Positions 10,429-19,494 of a stretch of 64,000 nt of DNA are shown here, in pieces. This DNA comes from Cytophagaceae bacterium UBA7467 (GTDB lineage Bacteria > Bacteroidota > Bacteroidia > Cytophagales > Spirosomataceae). Where the stretch lies: the NCBI GenBank assembly GCA_002479785.1, contig DLPD01000013.1, positions 50,915 through 114,914 on the forward strand, in the 5' to 3' direction. The position numbers and the translations under genes are program-made. The notes under the pieces were generated by a model. That model did no database searches and was not told where the DNA came from. It was given only the letters and a program-made list of their open reading frames with translations. Positions within the stretch are counted from its first letter, which is position 1. Every line of letters starts with the position of its first letter.

Positions 10429-10436
10429 CAAAATTA
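10429..10436 (-). promoter_or_regulatory. Predicted -7 box for the selD-purS run
   Basis: Read on the minus strand the site is TAATTTTG, a perfect TAnnTTTG box 17 nt upstream of the selD ATG, predicting a leader of about 14 nt. No TTTG is present at 19 nt spacing. Confidence 0.5.
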
Positions 10437-10591
10437 TTCTTTAAATAATTAAAAATTAAGATTCTGTTAAATAAATGCTGTTTATAGGACTATAAGAGGC
10501 TGCTTCTGTTAGGAAATTGCAGGTTTTTTCAAGATTAGTCCTAAATATCAACGAATTACCCCATTTTATGTTAAAATACTTTTTTGAGATA

Positions 10592-10624
10592 TTTTGGAGT
10601 ATTTGATTTTTCTAGTTTATTTTG
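10592..10624 (+). promoter_or_regulatory. Candidate promoter of the TonB-dependent receptor
   Basis: TTTTG at 10592-10596, then 20 nt, then TTATTTTG at 10617-10624, which is one mismatch from TAnnTTTG. It predicts a leader of about 40 nt before the receptor ATG. The rest of the 256-nt gap is very AT-rich; other TTTTG-like runs make the choice uncertain. Confidence 0.35.
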
Positions 10625-10667
10625 TGCTATCATTTCTCAAATTATTTTATAACTAAATTCCAAATTT

Positions 10668-13600
10668 ATGCAGAGAAGATTTATTACTAAATCTGTGTTG
10701 TTAGGGGCGTTTTTTGCGCTTATGATGACACTTCCTATTGGGCAGGCCTTTGCTCAGGGGTCTACGACATCCGCCTTGTCGGGTACCGTTGTAGATGAAA
10801 AAGGTGAAGGATTGCCGGGTGCTACGGTAATTGCTATTCACGAGCCTACGGGTTCTCGTTACGGTGCATCTACTCGTGGTGATGGTCGTTACAACATTGT
10901 TAACATGCGTGTAGGTGGTCCCTATAAAGTGACTGTCTCTTTCGTAGGTTACAAGGAGTCTGTTCAATCAGGTATCTCTTTGACATTAGCTTCTGAGCTT
11001 CGTCAAAACTTCAAATTAGAATTAAATCAAGCTCAACTGGAAGAAGTGAAGGTAGTGGCATCTCGTTCTTCTGTGATTAACTCAGGACGTACAGGTGCTG
11101 CTACGACGGTTTCTAACAGCTCGATCACTACTTTACCTACGTTAAACCGTTCGTTGGGTGATTTTGCTCGTTTAGATCCTCGTGCAAACGGATTGAACTT
11201 CGCTGGTCGTAATGCATTGTACAACAACGTAACGGTAGACGGTGCGTTCTTTAATAATGCATTCGCTTTATCTCCTACGATTGGAGGTCAGGCTGGTGCT
11301 TCTCCTATTTCAGTGGATGCGATTGACCAATTCCAAGTATTAATTGCTCCTTATGACGTTCGTCAAGGTATGGCAACAGGTGCTAACATCAACGTTGTAA
11401 CTAAATCTGGTACTAACGATTGGACTGGTTCTGCTTACTATTTTGGAACCGACCAAAACCAAGTGGGTAACAAGATCGGAGATGTAGTGAACCAATATGG
11501 TAAATTCCAAAGAGGTCAATTCGGTGGTCGTATCGGTGGTGCCTTAGTGAAGAACAAATTGTTTGTTTTTGCTTCATTTGAGCAAGAATTACAAACTCAA
11601 CCAGGTTCTAACTTTATTGCTCGTCGTGCAGGATCTACTGCAGGTAACCAATCAGTTGCAACTGTTGAGCAATTAGAATCAATCAAAAGCTTATTGAAAT
11701 CGAAGTTTAACTACGATCCAGGTGCTTATGAAAACTGGGATAAAGAAAATTACTCACAAAAAGCAAACATTCGTTTGGACTGGAATATTTCTGACAAGCA
11801 CAAGTTTAACTTAAAGTACAATTACTTACGTTCTTATGCAGATGTTAGCCCGTCATCATCAGGATCTTTATCTGGTGGTCGTAATCCATCTGCAACGGTT
11901 TTACCATTCCAAGGTTCATTATACCGTATCAACAATAACTTAGATTCGTATATTGTTGAATTAAACTCAACTTTCTCTAGCAAATTAGCGAATAACTTGA
12001 CTGTAGGTTATACACAGATGCGTGACTTCCGTCAATCTCCAGTTAACAACACTCCGTTCCCTACAGTGGATATCGGTAACAATAACTTGAATGAGTTAAC
12101 GACATTTGGTTTTGAACCTTTCTCTGCTAACAACTTGTTAGATTCTGATATTTTCCAAGTATCAGATAACTTAACGTATTATGCAGGAAATCACGTGTTT
12201 ACGTTAGGTGCGGCATTTGAAATGAATGCATTTAGAAATGGTTTTGCTCCTAACTATTATGGAGGTTATCAATTTAAATCAATCGATGATTTTATTGCTT
12301 CAGTTAATACAGGTGTTTCTAACGCAGTTCAATACCAACAATCTTGGTCTAACTATGCGACATTCCCATTTGCGGAAATGAAAGGTAATACTACCTCGTT
12401 ATACGTTCAGGATGAAATCACAGCAGCTAAAGGTTTGAAATTAACTTTTGGTCTTCGTGCGGATGGAACTTCATTCCCTGTTGATAATGATCCTAAGTAT
12501 AACAATGCGTATGTACCTAGCTTAACGTTCCGCAATAACACGGTTTTAAGAACAAACCAATTGCCAGACTTTACTACGTTATGGTCTCCGCGTTTTGGAT
12601 TTAACTGGGATGTGAAAGATGATAAAACTACGCAAGTGCGCGGTGGTTTAGGTGTATTCTCTGGTCGTGTTCCTTATGTTTGGTTATCTAACCAATTGTC
12701 TAACAATGGGGTTTTATTTGGATCTGAGCGTTTAACAAATCCTACAAACCGTCCATTTAATGCGAATGTGGATGCTTATCGTCCAGCTGTCTCTACTTCA
12801 ATTATCCCTACGTCTTATAACTTAGCAGTTACGGATCCTAACTTCAAATTCTCTCAGGTGTTCCGTGCTAACTTAGCGTTAGACAAAAGCTTAGGAAATG
12901 GTTGGTTAGTTTCATTAGAAGGTATTTATACGAAAGATATCAATGCCGTTTACTTAGAAAACGTAAACTTACCAGATTCGAAAGTAAAGGCGGTAGGTGC
13001 TGATAACCGTGTGATTTATTACACGGCAACAAATGGTATTCCTACTAACACGAAGATTAACCAAATCTATGGTAACGTGAAAGGGGTTAACGCTCCAGCT
13101 GCGGGTAATTCAGGTTTGAATCCAAACATCTCTGATGCAATCGTAATCAAGAATACGCAATTAGGTTATTCTTATGCTTTAACTGCTACGGTATCGAAAG
13201 CATTTGACAATGGTTTATTTGCTTCTTTATCTTACACGAACTCTGATTCTCGTTCAGTGAATGATGGAGGTTCTATCGCTCAATCTCAATGGAGAGACCG
13301 CGTAGTATCAGGTGATCCTAACGAAAACGTTGCGTCTTATTCATCTTATATGCAAGCACACCGTATCAACGCGTATGGTTCATATAAGTTGAATTACCTA
13401 AGCGAGAAAGCGGCAACAACTTTTGGATTTACGTATTCAGTTGCTCCTGCAGGTCGTTTCTCATACACATACTCAGGTGATATGAACGGTGATGGTCAAA
13501 CAGCGAATGATTTGATGTACATTCCACGTGGTGAAGGAGAAATTCTTTTAAAGGATCAAGTTATTTCTTACAACGTATCTCAATCATTCACTTACACTGC

Positions 13601-14027
13601 AGCACAACAATGGGCTGATTTAGATAAATACATCTCTCAAGATGCTTATTTGAACTCACGTCGTGGTCAATACGCAGAACGTAATGGTGCTGAATTACCT
13701 TGGCAAGCAAACTTTGACTTTAAAATCATTCAAGATTTCTACATCAAAGTAGGAGGCAAGAAAAATACCTTACAATTTACATTAGACGTATTTAACGCTG
13801 GTAACTATGTTTCATCTCAATGGGGCTTAGCACAAACACCATTGCGTGCTGGTTTATTATCTTATACAGGTAATGATGCGACTACTGGTAAGCCAGTATT
13901 CCAATTCCCTTACCGTTATCAAGGTAACCCTACATCATCTGTACCATTGACAGATTCATTCCAACGTAGCTTTGGTTTGTCTTCTAGATGGCAAGCACAG
14001 TTTGGTGTACGTTATATCTTCAATTAA
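10668..14027 (+). CDS. TonB-dependent receptor with carboxypeptidase-like N-terminal domain (Oar-like)
   Basis: An outer-membrane protein of 1119 residues. A signal peptide (about 1-30, ending GQAFAQ) is followed by a carboxypeptidase regulatory-like beta-sandwich (about 36-125, SGTVVDEKGEGLPGA), a plug domain (about 130-250, with YNNVTVDGAFFNN) and a long beta-barrel ending in an aromatic terminal strand (RYIFN). The asparagine/tyrosine-rich barrel resembles the Oar group of myxobacteria and Bacteroidetes rather than SusC, and no susD follows. The transported ligand is unknown. It stands alone with its own promoter and two downstream terminators. Codon use is strongly biased, suggesting high expression (inference). 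Confidence 0.93.
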   Translation: MQRRFITKSVLLGAFFALMMTLPIGQAFAQGSTTSALSGTVVDEKGEGLPGATVIAIHEPTGSRYGASTRGDGRYNIVNMRVGGPYKVTVSFVGYKESVQSGISLTLASELRQNFKLELNQAQLEEVKVVASRSSVINSGRTGAATTVSNSSITTLPTLNRSLGDFARLDPRANGLNFAGRNALYNNVTVDGAFFNNAFALSPTIGGQAGASPISVDAIDQFQVLIAPYDVRQGMATGANINVVTKSGTNDWTGSAYYFGTDQNQVGNKIGDVVNQYGKFQRGQFGGRIGGALVKNKLFVFASFEQELQTQPGSNFIARRAGSTAGNQSVATVEQLESIKSLLKSKFNYDPGAYENWDKENYSQKANIRLDWNISDKHKFNLKYNYLRSYADVSPSSSGSLSGGRNPSATVLPFQGSLYRINNNLDSYIVELNSTFSSKLANNLTVGYTQMRDFRQSPVNNTPFPTVDIGNNNLNELTTFGFEPFSANNLLDSDIFQVSDNLTYYAGNHVFTLGAAFEMNAFRNGFAPNYYGGYQFKSIDDFIASVNTGVSNAVQYQQSWSNYATFPFAEMKGNTTSLYVQDEITAAKGLKLTFGLRADGTSFPVDNDPKYNNAYVPSLTFRNNTVLRTNQLPDFTTLWSPRFGFNWDVKDDKTTQVRGGLGVFSGRVPYVWLSNQLSNNGVLFGSERLTNPTNRPFNANVDAYRPAVSTSIIPTSYNLAVTDPNFKFSQVFRANLALDKSLGNGWLVSLEGIYTKDINAVYLENVNLPDSKVKAVGADNRVIYYTATNGIPTNTKINQIYGNVKGVNAPAAGNSGLNPNISDAIVIKNTQLGYSYALTATVSKAFDNGLFASLSYTNSDSRSVNDGGSIAQSQWRDRVVSGDPNENVASYSSYMQAHRINAYGSYKLNYLSEKAATTFGFTYSVAPAGRFSYTYSGDMNGDGQTANDLMYIPRGEGEILLKDQVISYNVSQSFTYTAAQQWADLDKYISQDAYLNSRRGQYAERNGAELPWQANFDFKIIQDFYIKVGGKKNTLQFTLDVFNAGNYVSSQWGLAQTPLRAGLLSYTGNDATTGKPVFQFPYRYQGNPTSSVPLTDSFQRSFGLSSRWQAQFGVRYIFN

Positions 14028-14060
14028 AACTAATTGGCTCTGCCAATTCAGTTTTAAGTC

Positions 14061-14096
14061 AAAACAAAAGGGAGCAAATGCTCCCTTTTGTTTTTT
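14061..14096 (+). terminator. Strong intrinsic terminator after the TonB receptor
   Basis: A 16-bp perfect inverted repeat (arms 14061-14076 and 14079-14094) with GGGAGC/GCTCCC core and flanking A and T runs, 34 nt after the receptor stop. The A/T flanks make it usable in both directions. Confidence 0.85.
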
Positions 14097-14160
14097 AGTC
14101 GAAAGTCAAAGAGTCATCGAAAGAATAAAGCAGAAAGCAAAAAGAATAGAGTTGGTTAAC

Positions 14161-14188
14161 AAAAAAGGCGCAGAATGCGCCTTTTTTT
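14161..14188 (+). terminator. Second intrinsic terminator
   Basis: Arms 14161-14172 and 14176-14187 (AAAAAAGGCGCA / TGCGCCTTTTTT) with a GAA loop and a T7 run. It lies about 65 nt after the first terminator with no gene between. It may stop transcripts that read through, or end a short RNA of its own. Confidence 0.8.
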
Positions 14189-14233
14189 GTTTGTATTGAA
14201 AATAGGTTCCTCCGGACTCATTGACTAAGCCGA

Positions 14234-14296
14234 GGGCGGCTCCGCCACCTGAGGCGACTCTTTGACTACGTTTTTGTCGCGAAGCGACTAAAACGT
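14234..14296. repeat. GC-rich palindromic patch
   Basis: Contains GGCGGCTCCGCC (14235-14246) and a hairpin with arms 14268-14280 and 14284-14296 (ACGTTTT, one mismatch, GTCGC, loop GAA). The latter overlaps the stop codon of the decarboxylase gene (14288-14290). It is markedly more GC-rich than its surroundings and has no T-run on the minus strand, so it is not an ordinary terminator. REP-like origin is a guess. Confidence 0.4.
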
Positions 14297-15259
14297 TTTG
14301 TGATGTGCCATTCTAAACAAATCATCCTTACTCAACGACTTGAAATAATCGTATGTAATCTTCAAGCCCTCTGCGCGACTCACTTTGGGTTCCCAGCCTA
14401 GAATGCTGCGCGCCTTCGTAATGTCTGGTTTGCGTTGTTTAGGATCGTCAGTTGGTAATGGAAGTGAAATAAGCTTCTGCGATGTGCCCGTTAATTTGAT
14501 GATTTCCTCTCCAAATTCTTTGATCGTAATCTCATCTGGATTACCAATATTCACAGGCTGTGCATAATCGCTTAATAAGAGGCGATAAATGCCTTCTACT
14601 AAATCATCTACATAGCAGAATGAACGTGTCTGAGAACCATCTCCAAACATCGTTAAATCCTCGCCACGTAAGGCTTGGCCAATAAACGCAGGTAACACAC
14701 GACCATCATTCAGTCGCATGCGTGGTCCATAGGTATTAAATATGCGAACGATACGTGTTTCTAAGCCATGGTAGGTATGATAAGCCATGGTCATGGCTTC
14801 TTGGAATCGTTTGGCTTCGTCATAAACGCCACGCGGTCCCACTGGGTTTACATTTCCCCAATATTCCTCCGGTTGTGGATGGACGTTCGGATCGCCGTAC
14901 ACTTCAGATGTGGAAGCGATCAAAACGCGCGCCTTTTTAACTCTGGCCAAACCTAAGCAATTATGGATTCCGAGGGATCCTACTTTCAGGGTTTGGATCG
15001 GAATCTTTAAATAATCGATAGGAGAGGCAGGAGAGGCAAAATGTAGGATATAATCCAAATCGCCCGGAACGTGGATGAACTTGGAAACATCGTGGTGGTA
15101 GAACTCAAAGTGTTCTAATTGGAACAAATGTTCAATGTTCTTCAGATCGCCCGTAATTAAATTATCCATCGCGATAACGTGGTAACCCTCTTTGATAAAG
15201 CGATCACATAAATGAGATCCTAGAAATCCAGCTCCGCCGGTAATTAAAACTCTTTTCAT
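14288..15259 (-). CDS. UDP-glucuronate decarboxylase (UDP-xylose synthase), extended SDR
   Basis: A 323-residue short-chain dehydrogenase of the extended type. The NAD-binding motif [12 protein letters not shown] is at the N-terminus and the catalytic pair is in [11 protein letters not shown]. It matches UDP-glucuronate decarboxylases, which make UDP-xylose for polysaccharides. The upstream neighbour encodes UDP-glucose 6-dehydrogenase, which makes its substrate; the genes are 1 nt apart. A longer frame from 15283 would overlap ugd; ATG 15259, giving MKRVLITGG, is preferred. Its stop codon lies in a hairpin. Confidence 0.93.
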   Translation of the reverse strand: MKRVLITGGAGFLGSHLCDRFIKEGYHVIAMDNLITGDLKNIEHLFQLEHFEFYHHDVSKFIHVPGDLDYILHFASPASPIDYLKIPIQTLKVGSLGIHNCLGLARVKKARVLIASTSEVYGDPNVHPQPEEYWGNVNPVGPRGVYDEAKRFQEAMTMAYHTYHGLETRIVRIFNTYGPRMRLNDGRVLPAFIGQALRGEDLTMFGDGSQTRSFCYVDDLVEGIYRLLLSDYAQPVNIGNPDEITIKEFGEEIIKLTGTSQKLISLPLPTDDPKQRKPDITKARSILGWEPKVSRAEGLKITYDYFKSLSKDDLFRMAHHKTF

Positions 15260-15260
15260 A

Positions 15261-16571
15261 TTAGTATATCGTTTGACGGCCAATCGAATAATAGGTGTAA
15301 CCTAATTCCTGCATTTGGTTTAATTCGTATAAATTTCTGCCGTCAAAAATGACTTTATTCTTTAATAAACTATCCATTCGGTCAAAATCAGGCGTTCTGA
15401 ATTGAGGCCATTCCGTCACGATCAGAAGTGCATCAGCTCCTTCTAGTGCTTCGTAGGGATTTTTAGTGAAAGTGATTTTATCGCCCATTAATTGCTTCAC
15501 GTGCCCCATCGCCTCCGGGTCATAGGCACTCACGGATGCACCTAATTCTAATAAGGCATCAATGTTATATAAAGCAGGTGCTTCTCGGATATCATCCGTG
15601 TAAGGTTTGAATGCTAAACCCCACATCGCAATTTTCTTTCCGGCTAAATCACCATTGAAATGTTTTGTTAAGTGTGGTATTAGTTTTGTTTTTTGGCTTT
15701 CATTCACCTTCATGACAGAGTCCAAAATTTTAAACTCATAGTCGTTTTCTACCGAAGTTTTTGCCAATGCTTGCACGTCCTTAGGGAAGCAACTTCCTCC
15801 GTAACCAATACCAGCAAATAAGAAGCGTTTACCGATTCGTGAATCAGTTCCTATTCCCTTCCGTACCTCGTCCACATTCGCGCCTACTAGTTCGCACAGG
15901 TTTGCGATCTCATTCATGAAGGTGATTTTGGTAGCTAAGAAGGCATTAGCAGCATATTTTGTTAACTCCGCAGAACGTTCATCCATAAAGATGATTGGAT
16001 TTCCTTGGCGAACTAAGGGGGCATATAATCGGGACATTAAGTCTTTTGCTCGCTCAGATTGAGTGCCTATCACGACGCGATCTGGCTTCATAAAATCCTC
16101 TACTGCCACGCCTTCGCGTAGGAATTCAGGATTGGAAACGACATCGAATTCGACTGTGGCATTTTTCGCAATAGCTGCTTTAACTTTATCTGATGTTCCC
16201 ACCGGAACAGTACTTTTATCAATAATGACCGTATATTCTGATAAAATAGGACCTAAATCGTCTGCCACTTGAAGGATGTATTTTAAGTCGGCTGATCCAT
16301 CTGCCCCTGGAGGGGTAGGGAGGGCTAAGAAAATAACTTTTGCTCCTTCAATTCCTTCTTTTAACGAAGTGGTGAAATGAAGGCGTCCTTCTTGGGTATT
16401 TCTTTGGAATAAATCATCTAAACCAGGCTCGTAAATGGGAATTTTCCCAGCCTGCATTTGCTGTACTTTTTCTTGATTGATGTCTACGCAAGTTACTTGG
16501 TTTCCTGTTTCAGCGAAACAAGTTCCCGTCACTAATCCCACGTATCCAGTTCCTACAACGGCTATTTTCAT
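15261..16571 (-). CDS. ugd: UDP-glucose 6-dehydrogenase
   Basis: Ugd oxidises UDP-glucose to UDP-glucuronate with two NAD+. The 436-residue protein starts with the Rossmann motif [12 protein letters not shown], has the catalytic cysteine in GGSCFPKD near residue 260 and the [12 protein letters not shown] segment of the family. It sits 4 nt after pafA and 1 nt before the UDP-glucuronate decarboxylase gene. Together the pair routes UDP-glucose to UDP-xylose, likely for exopolysaccharide or LPS glycans. Confidence 0.97.
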   Translation of the reverse strand: MKIAVVGTGYVGLVTGTCFAETGNQVTCVDINQEKVQQMQAGKIPIYEPGLDDLFQRNTQEGRLHFTTSLKEGIEGAKVIFLALPTPPGADGSADLKYILQVADDLGPILSEYTVIIDKSTVPVGTSDKVKAAIAKNATVEFDVVSNPEFLREGVAVEDFMKPDRVVIGTQSERAKDLMSRLYAPLVRQGNPIIFMDERSAELTKYAANAFLATKITFMNEIANLCELVGANVDEVRKGIGTDSRIGKRFLFAGIGYGGSCFPKDVQALAKTSVENDYEFKILDSVMKVNESQKTKLIPHLTKHFNGDLAGKKIAMWGLAFKPYTDDIREAPALYNIDALLELGASVSAYDPEAMGHVKQLMGDKITFTKNPYEALEGADALLIVTEWPQFRTPDFDRMDSLLKNKVIFDGRNLYELNQMQELGYTYYSIGRQTIY

Positions 16572-16575
16572 ATAA

Positions 16576-18168
16576 TTACTGTATTACTTTTCCGATACTT
16601 CCCGTAGGTTCACTGATTTTTAACCAATTCGCTAAGGTGCTTGAAATATCGCTAATGTTTGTTCTTACGCTTATTTCTCTCGGTTTTATATTCCATCCAA
16701 AGAATAAAAGGGGAACGTGCGTGTCATAGGCATACACCGTACTGTGAGAAGCCCCTGTTTTGTAACCTGAAACCCATTGTGGTCTTAATAAATACATGAA
16801 ATCACCGCTTCTGGCTTGGTTGTATCCATTCGTTAAGATTTCTCTGTAAACGGCTGGAATAGGGCTTAATCCTACCTCCCGCATGTTAATGAATTCAGCA
16901 ACTCCGGGTTGGCGTTTGAATGTTTTCTCCAAAATCGTTCCCACCACCTCTTTCGAAATTCGCAATCTATCCAGGTTTGCGTGATTCAAGTAGATTTGGT
17001 TGTTTTCCACTCCTACGATCAGGTTAACATCGCCAAACTCTTTTCTTAATGCCTCTTTAGCTTCCGTCACCGCTTTTTCTGTCTCAAAAGTACCACCTGG
17101 CATTCGTTTGCTCTTCAGATAGTGTTGATTGTCAGCTACCGCATGATCTGCTGTTAAAAAAACGAGGTATTGATTTTTGCCTATTTTGGCATCTAAATAA
17201 TCTAAAATTTCAGCGATGTCTTTATCCAAACGTAAATAAGTATCCTCTACTTCGATGGATTGAGGTCCAAAGGCGTGGCCCACATAATCCGTTGACGAAA
17301 AGCTCAGCGCTAAGAAATCAGTCGTTCCATTTTTACCTAATTTTTCTTCATCGAGAGCCTTCAACGCAAAATCTTTTAATAAACTGTTGCCATGAGGGGT
17401 TTTACGAAAACCCTCTAGCATATTCCTACCTTTTAAGTCGTGTGGGAAAGTGGGCGTTTTTTCATCCCCAATTATGCCTTCATAAGGGCTATCATCTTCC
17501 GCTGATCGTGTGTAAGTGGCGATAGGATACAAGGTATTCCATCCTTGATTCAGGTATTTTTGGGGTCTACCTTCTAAATTAAATTTTTGCACCCAAGTGG
17601 GTAATTCTTTCATATAAAAGGTAGAAGAAATCCAGTACCCATCGGCTGAATCATACCAATAAGAAGCATCCGCTGTATGTCCTCCTGGTATGATTGAACC
17701 CCGATCTTTCAAGGATATGGCAATCGTTTTTGACTTGTAATTCTGAGCCATCTTTAATTGGTCAGTGATGGTAGAGGTAAAAAGATTGCGGGGAGACATC
17801 ATGCCAGCTCTACTTTTACTCCCTACCGTTTGAACCGTTGAGTCATCCACACAGTATACTCTTTTGCCGGATGCCACATCAATCCAATCATTTTCAACAA
17901 TACCGTGAATGGCAGGAACGGATCCAGTATATATGCTTGCATGTCCGGCTGCGGTGACGGTGGGTGCATAGTTGAAATGGTTATCGGTGCAATTGATTCC
18001 CTCTTTCATAAGCCTTTTAAAGCCTTTGTCTGAATATCGGTCATAGTATTTGTATAGGTATTCGTAGCGCATCTGATCTACGACGATTCCTACAACTAAG
18101 GCAGGTTTTTTCTGTGCCAAAGAGGGCAATGACAGTAGTCCTAGGAAAATGAAAAGTAATTTTTTCAT
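16576..18168 (-). CDS. PafA-type alkaline phosphatase family protein
   Basis: A secreted phosphomonoesterase or phosphodiesterase of the nucleotide pyrophosphatase/alkaline phosphatase superfamily, 530 residues. A signal peptide (about 1-19) precedes a metal-binding Asp in GIVVDQMRYEYL and the nucleophile threonine (about 72) in APTVTAAGHAS. LKDRG and TADHAVADN match the metal and substrate residues of PafA from Elizabethkingia/Flavobacterium. Likely role is periplasmic phosphate scavenging. Its start overlaps the preceding gene by 4 nt (ATGA). No Pho-box-like element is evident. Confidence 0.88.
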   Translation of the reverse strand: MKKLLFIFLGLLSLPSLAQKKPALVVGIVVDQMRYEYLYKYYDRYSDKGFKRLMKEGINCTDNHFNYAPTVTAAGHASIYTGSVPAIHGIVENDWIDVASGKRVYCVDDSTVQTVGSKSRAGMMSPRNLFTSTITDQLKMAQNYKSKTIAISLKDRGSIIPGGHTADASYWYDSADGYWISSTFYMKELPTWVQKFNLEGRPQKYLNQGWNTLYPIATYTRSAEDDSPYEGIIGDEKTPTFPHDLKGRNMLEGFRKTPHGNSLLKDFALKALDEEKLGKNGTTDFLALSFSSTDYVGHAFGPQSIEVEDTYLRLDKDIAEILDYLDAKIGKNQYLVFLTADHAVADNQHYLKSKRMPGGTFETEKAVTEAKEALRKEFGDVNLIVGVENNQIYLNHANLDRLRISKEVVGTILEKTFKRQPGVAEFINMREVGLSPIPAVYREILTNGYNQARSGDFMYLLRPQWVSGYKTGASHSTVYAYDTHVPLLFFGWNIKPREISVRTNISDISSTLANWLKISEPTGSIGKVIQ

Positions 18169-18608
18169 AAATATGGGGGGAATTCGTTTAAGATTTTTGT
18201 TGAATGATGTAGTATAATCGTTTCTAAGCCATTCGTAATAACGAGGTACTCGGCTTGCTGTATTTTCTGGTACTGGCTGATTTGTTGTAAGGTGTTTAAA
18301 TTAATGTCTACGTGAGGTGCTTTGCATTCAATCAACATAAAAACCTCGCCGCTGTTCTTGAAAAGTCGAATATCAGTTCTTCTATTCAATTGATCCACCT
18401 TCATGCGTCCTTCAATTTGAAAAAGAGACGCTGGGTAGTTCAATTCATTCACTAAATAATGTAAGCAATGCTGCCTAACCCATTCTTCAGGTGTAAGTAA
18501 TCGATATTTCTTAGTGATCTCTTCAAAAATATACAATTTTCCTTCCTTTTTCTTTACTTTGTGTGAATAGGCAGGAAAGACTAAGTTTAATTCTGGAGAT
18601 GTGATCAT
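18165..18608 (-). CDS. HSDR_N-like nuclease-fold protein
   Basis: A 147-residue stand-alone protein like the N-terminal nuclease domain of type I restriction HsdR (HSDR_N_2). The PD-(D/E)xK core is visible as RRTDIRLF followed by MLIECKAPH. No HsdM, HsdS or helicase domain is nearby, so this is not a restriction system. Such solo proteins are common in Bacteroidetes, with unknown function. A longer frame uses TTG at 18617; ATG 18608 is preferred. It is the first gene of the pafA-ugd-uxs run. Confidence 0.75.
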   Translation of the reverse strand: MITSPELNLVFPAYSHKVKKKEGKLYIFEEITKKYRLLTPEEWVRQHCLHYLVNELNYPASLFQIEGRMKVDQLNRRTDIRLFKNSGEVFMLIECKAPHVDINLNTLQQISQYQKIQQAEYLVITNGLETIILHHSTKILNEFPPYL

Positions 18609-18660
18609 CTTTATCAATATTAGCTCTAAATTAATCTTTTTGCTTAATTAATTCATCACA

Positions 18661-18666
18661 AAGGAG
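18661..18666 (+). promoter_or_regulatory. Unusually good Shine-Dalgarno of the AMP nucleosidase gene
   Basis: AAGGAG ends 9 nt before ATG 18676. Most genes in the window lack such a site, as usual in Bacteroidetes, so this one stands out and supports the start. Confidence 0.5.
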
Positions 18667-18675
18667 TGTATAAAT

Positions 18676-19449
18676 ATGAAAACGAAAGAGGAAATAGTAC
18701 AGAATTGGTTACCCCGCTACACAGGAACGAATACGGAGGATTTTGGACAGTATATCTTGTTAACAAATTTCAAGAATTATGTAGATATGTTTGCGGAGAA
18801 ATTTGGTGTGGATATAAAAGGCCATGATCGTCCCATGCAGACAGCCACGGCACATAATATTACCATTATTAATTTTGGGATGGGTTCTCCCATGGCAGCC
18901 ACTGTAATGGATATTTTATCCGCCATTAGCCCTAAGGCCGTATTGTTTTTAGGGAAATGTGGTGGTTTGAAAAAGAATCTTTCCTTGGGGGATTTAATTC
19001 TTCCCATCGCAGCAGTGAGAGGAGAGGGAACATCGGATGAATACATGCCTAAAGAAATTCCGGCATTGCCATCGTTCCGCTTGCAACGTGCGGTATCTTC
19101 GATGATTAAGAAACATGAGTTAGATTATTGGACAGGCTTAATCTATACCACTAATAGGCGCGTATGGGAACATGATGAGACGTTTAAAGCCTATTTATCA
19201 GATATCCGTGCGATGGGAATTGATATGGAGACAGCCACGATTTTTACGGTAGGTTTTAAAAACAAAATACCTCACGGAGCCCTTTTGTTAGTGTCTGATA
19301 ACCCAATGACTCCAGATGGAGTTAAAACAGATGCCAGTGATAAAAAGGTGACAGCTAATTTTGTGGAAAAGCACCTTCAAATTGGGATAGATTCCCTCGA
19401 AGAATTAGCGAATTCCGGAGAGTCTGTGAAGCACTTACGTTTTGATTAA
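18676..19449 (+). CDS. amn: AMP nucleosidase, short form
   Basis: Nucleoside phosphorylase-fold enzyme of 257 residues annotated in Bacteroidetes as AMP nucleosidase, which splits AMP into adenine and ribose 5-phosphate. The catalytic core is present (NFGMGSPMAA, FLGKCGGLKK, GIDMETATIF, LLVSDNPMTPDG). E. coli Amn is about 480 residues; the regulatory N-terminal domain is absent here, so allostery will differ. It is a single-gene unit between the divergent HSDR_N gene and a terminator. Confidence 0.85.
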   Translation: MKTKEEIVQNWLPRYTGTNTEDFGQYILLTNFKNYVDMFAEKFGVDIKGHDRPMQTATAHNITIINFGMGSPMAATVMDILSAISPKAVLFLGKCGGLKKNLSLGDLILPIAAVRGEGTSDEYMPKEIPALPSFRLQRAVSSMIKKHELDYWTGLIYTTNRRVWEHDETFKAYLSDIRAMGIDMETATIFTVGFKNKIPHGALLLVSDNPMTPDGVKTDASDKKVTANFVEKHLQIGIDSLEELANSGESVKHLRFD

Positions 19450-19460
19450 TTTGATTAAAT

Positions 19461-19492
19461 AAAAAAGGCCTTCTGAATGGAAGGCCTTTTTT
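19461..19492. terminator. Bidirectional terminator between amn and the TPR gene
   Basis: Stem of 13 bp (AAAAAAGGCCTTC with its complement), 6-nt loop, A and T flanks. It lies between two convergent genes and can serve both. Confidence 0.9.
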
Positions 19493-19494
19493 AT

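Noticed and set aside
10668..14027. SusC of a polysaccharide utilisation locus
   Set aside because: No susD or glycan-degrading genes follow, and the barrel sequence looks Oar-like.
13972..14199. 75-residue ORF running from the receptor 3' end across both terminators
   Set aside because: It spans two intrinsic terminators and its composition follows the hairpins; not a plausible gene.
14268..14296. Intrinsic terminator for uxs
   Set aside because: The hairpin contains the uxs stop codon and no T-run follows on the minus strand; kept as a palindromic patch.
18165..18608. Type I restriction-modification system
   Set aside because: Only the small HSDR_N domain is present; no helicase, methyltransferase or specificity subunit.
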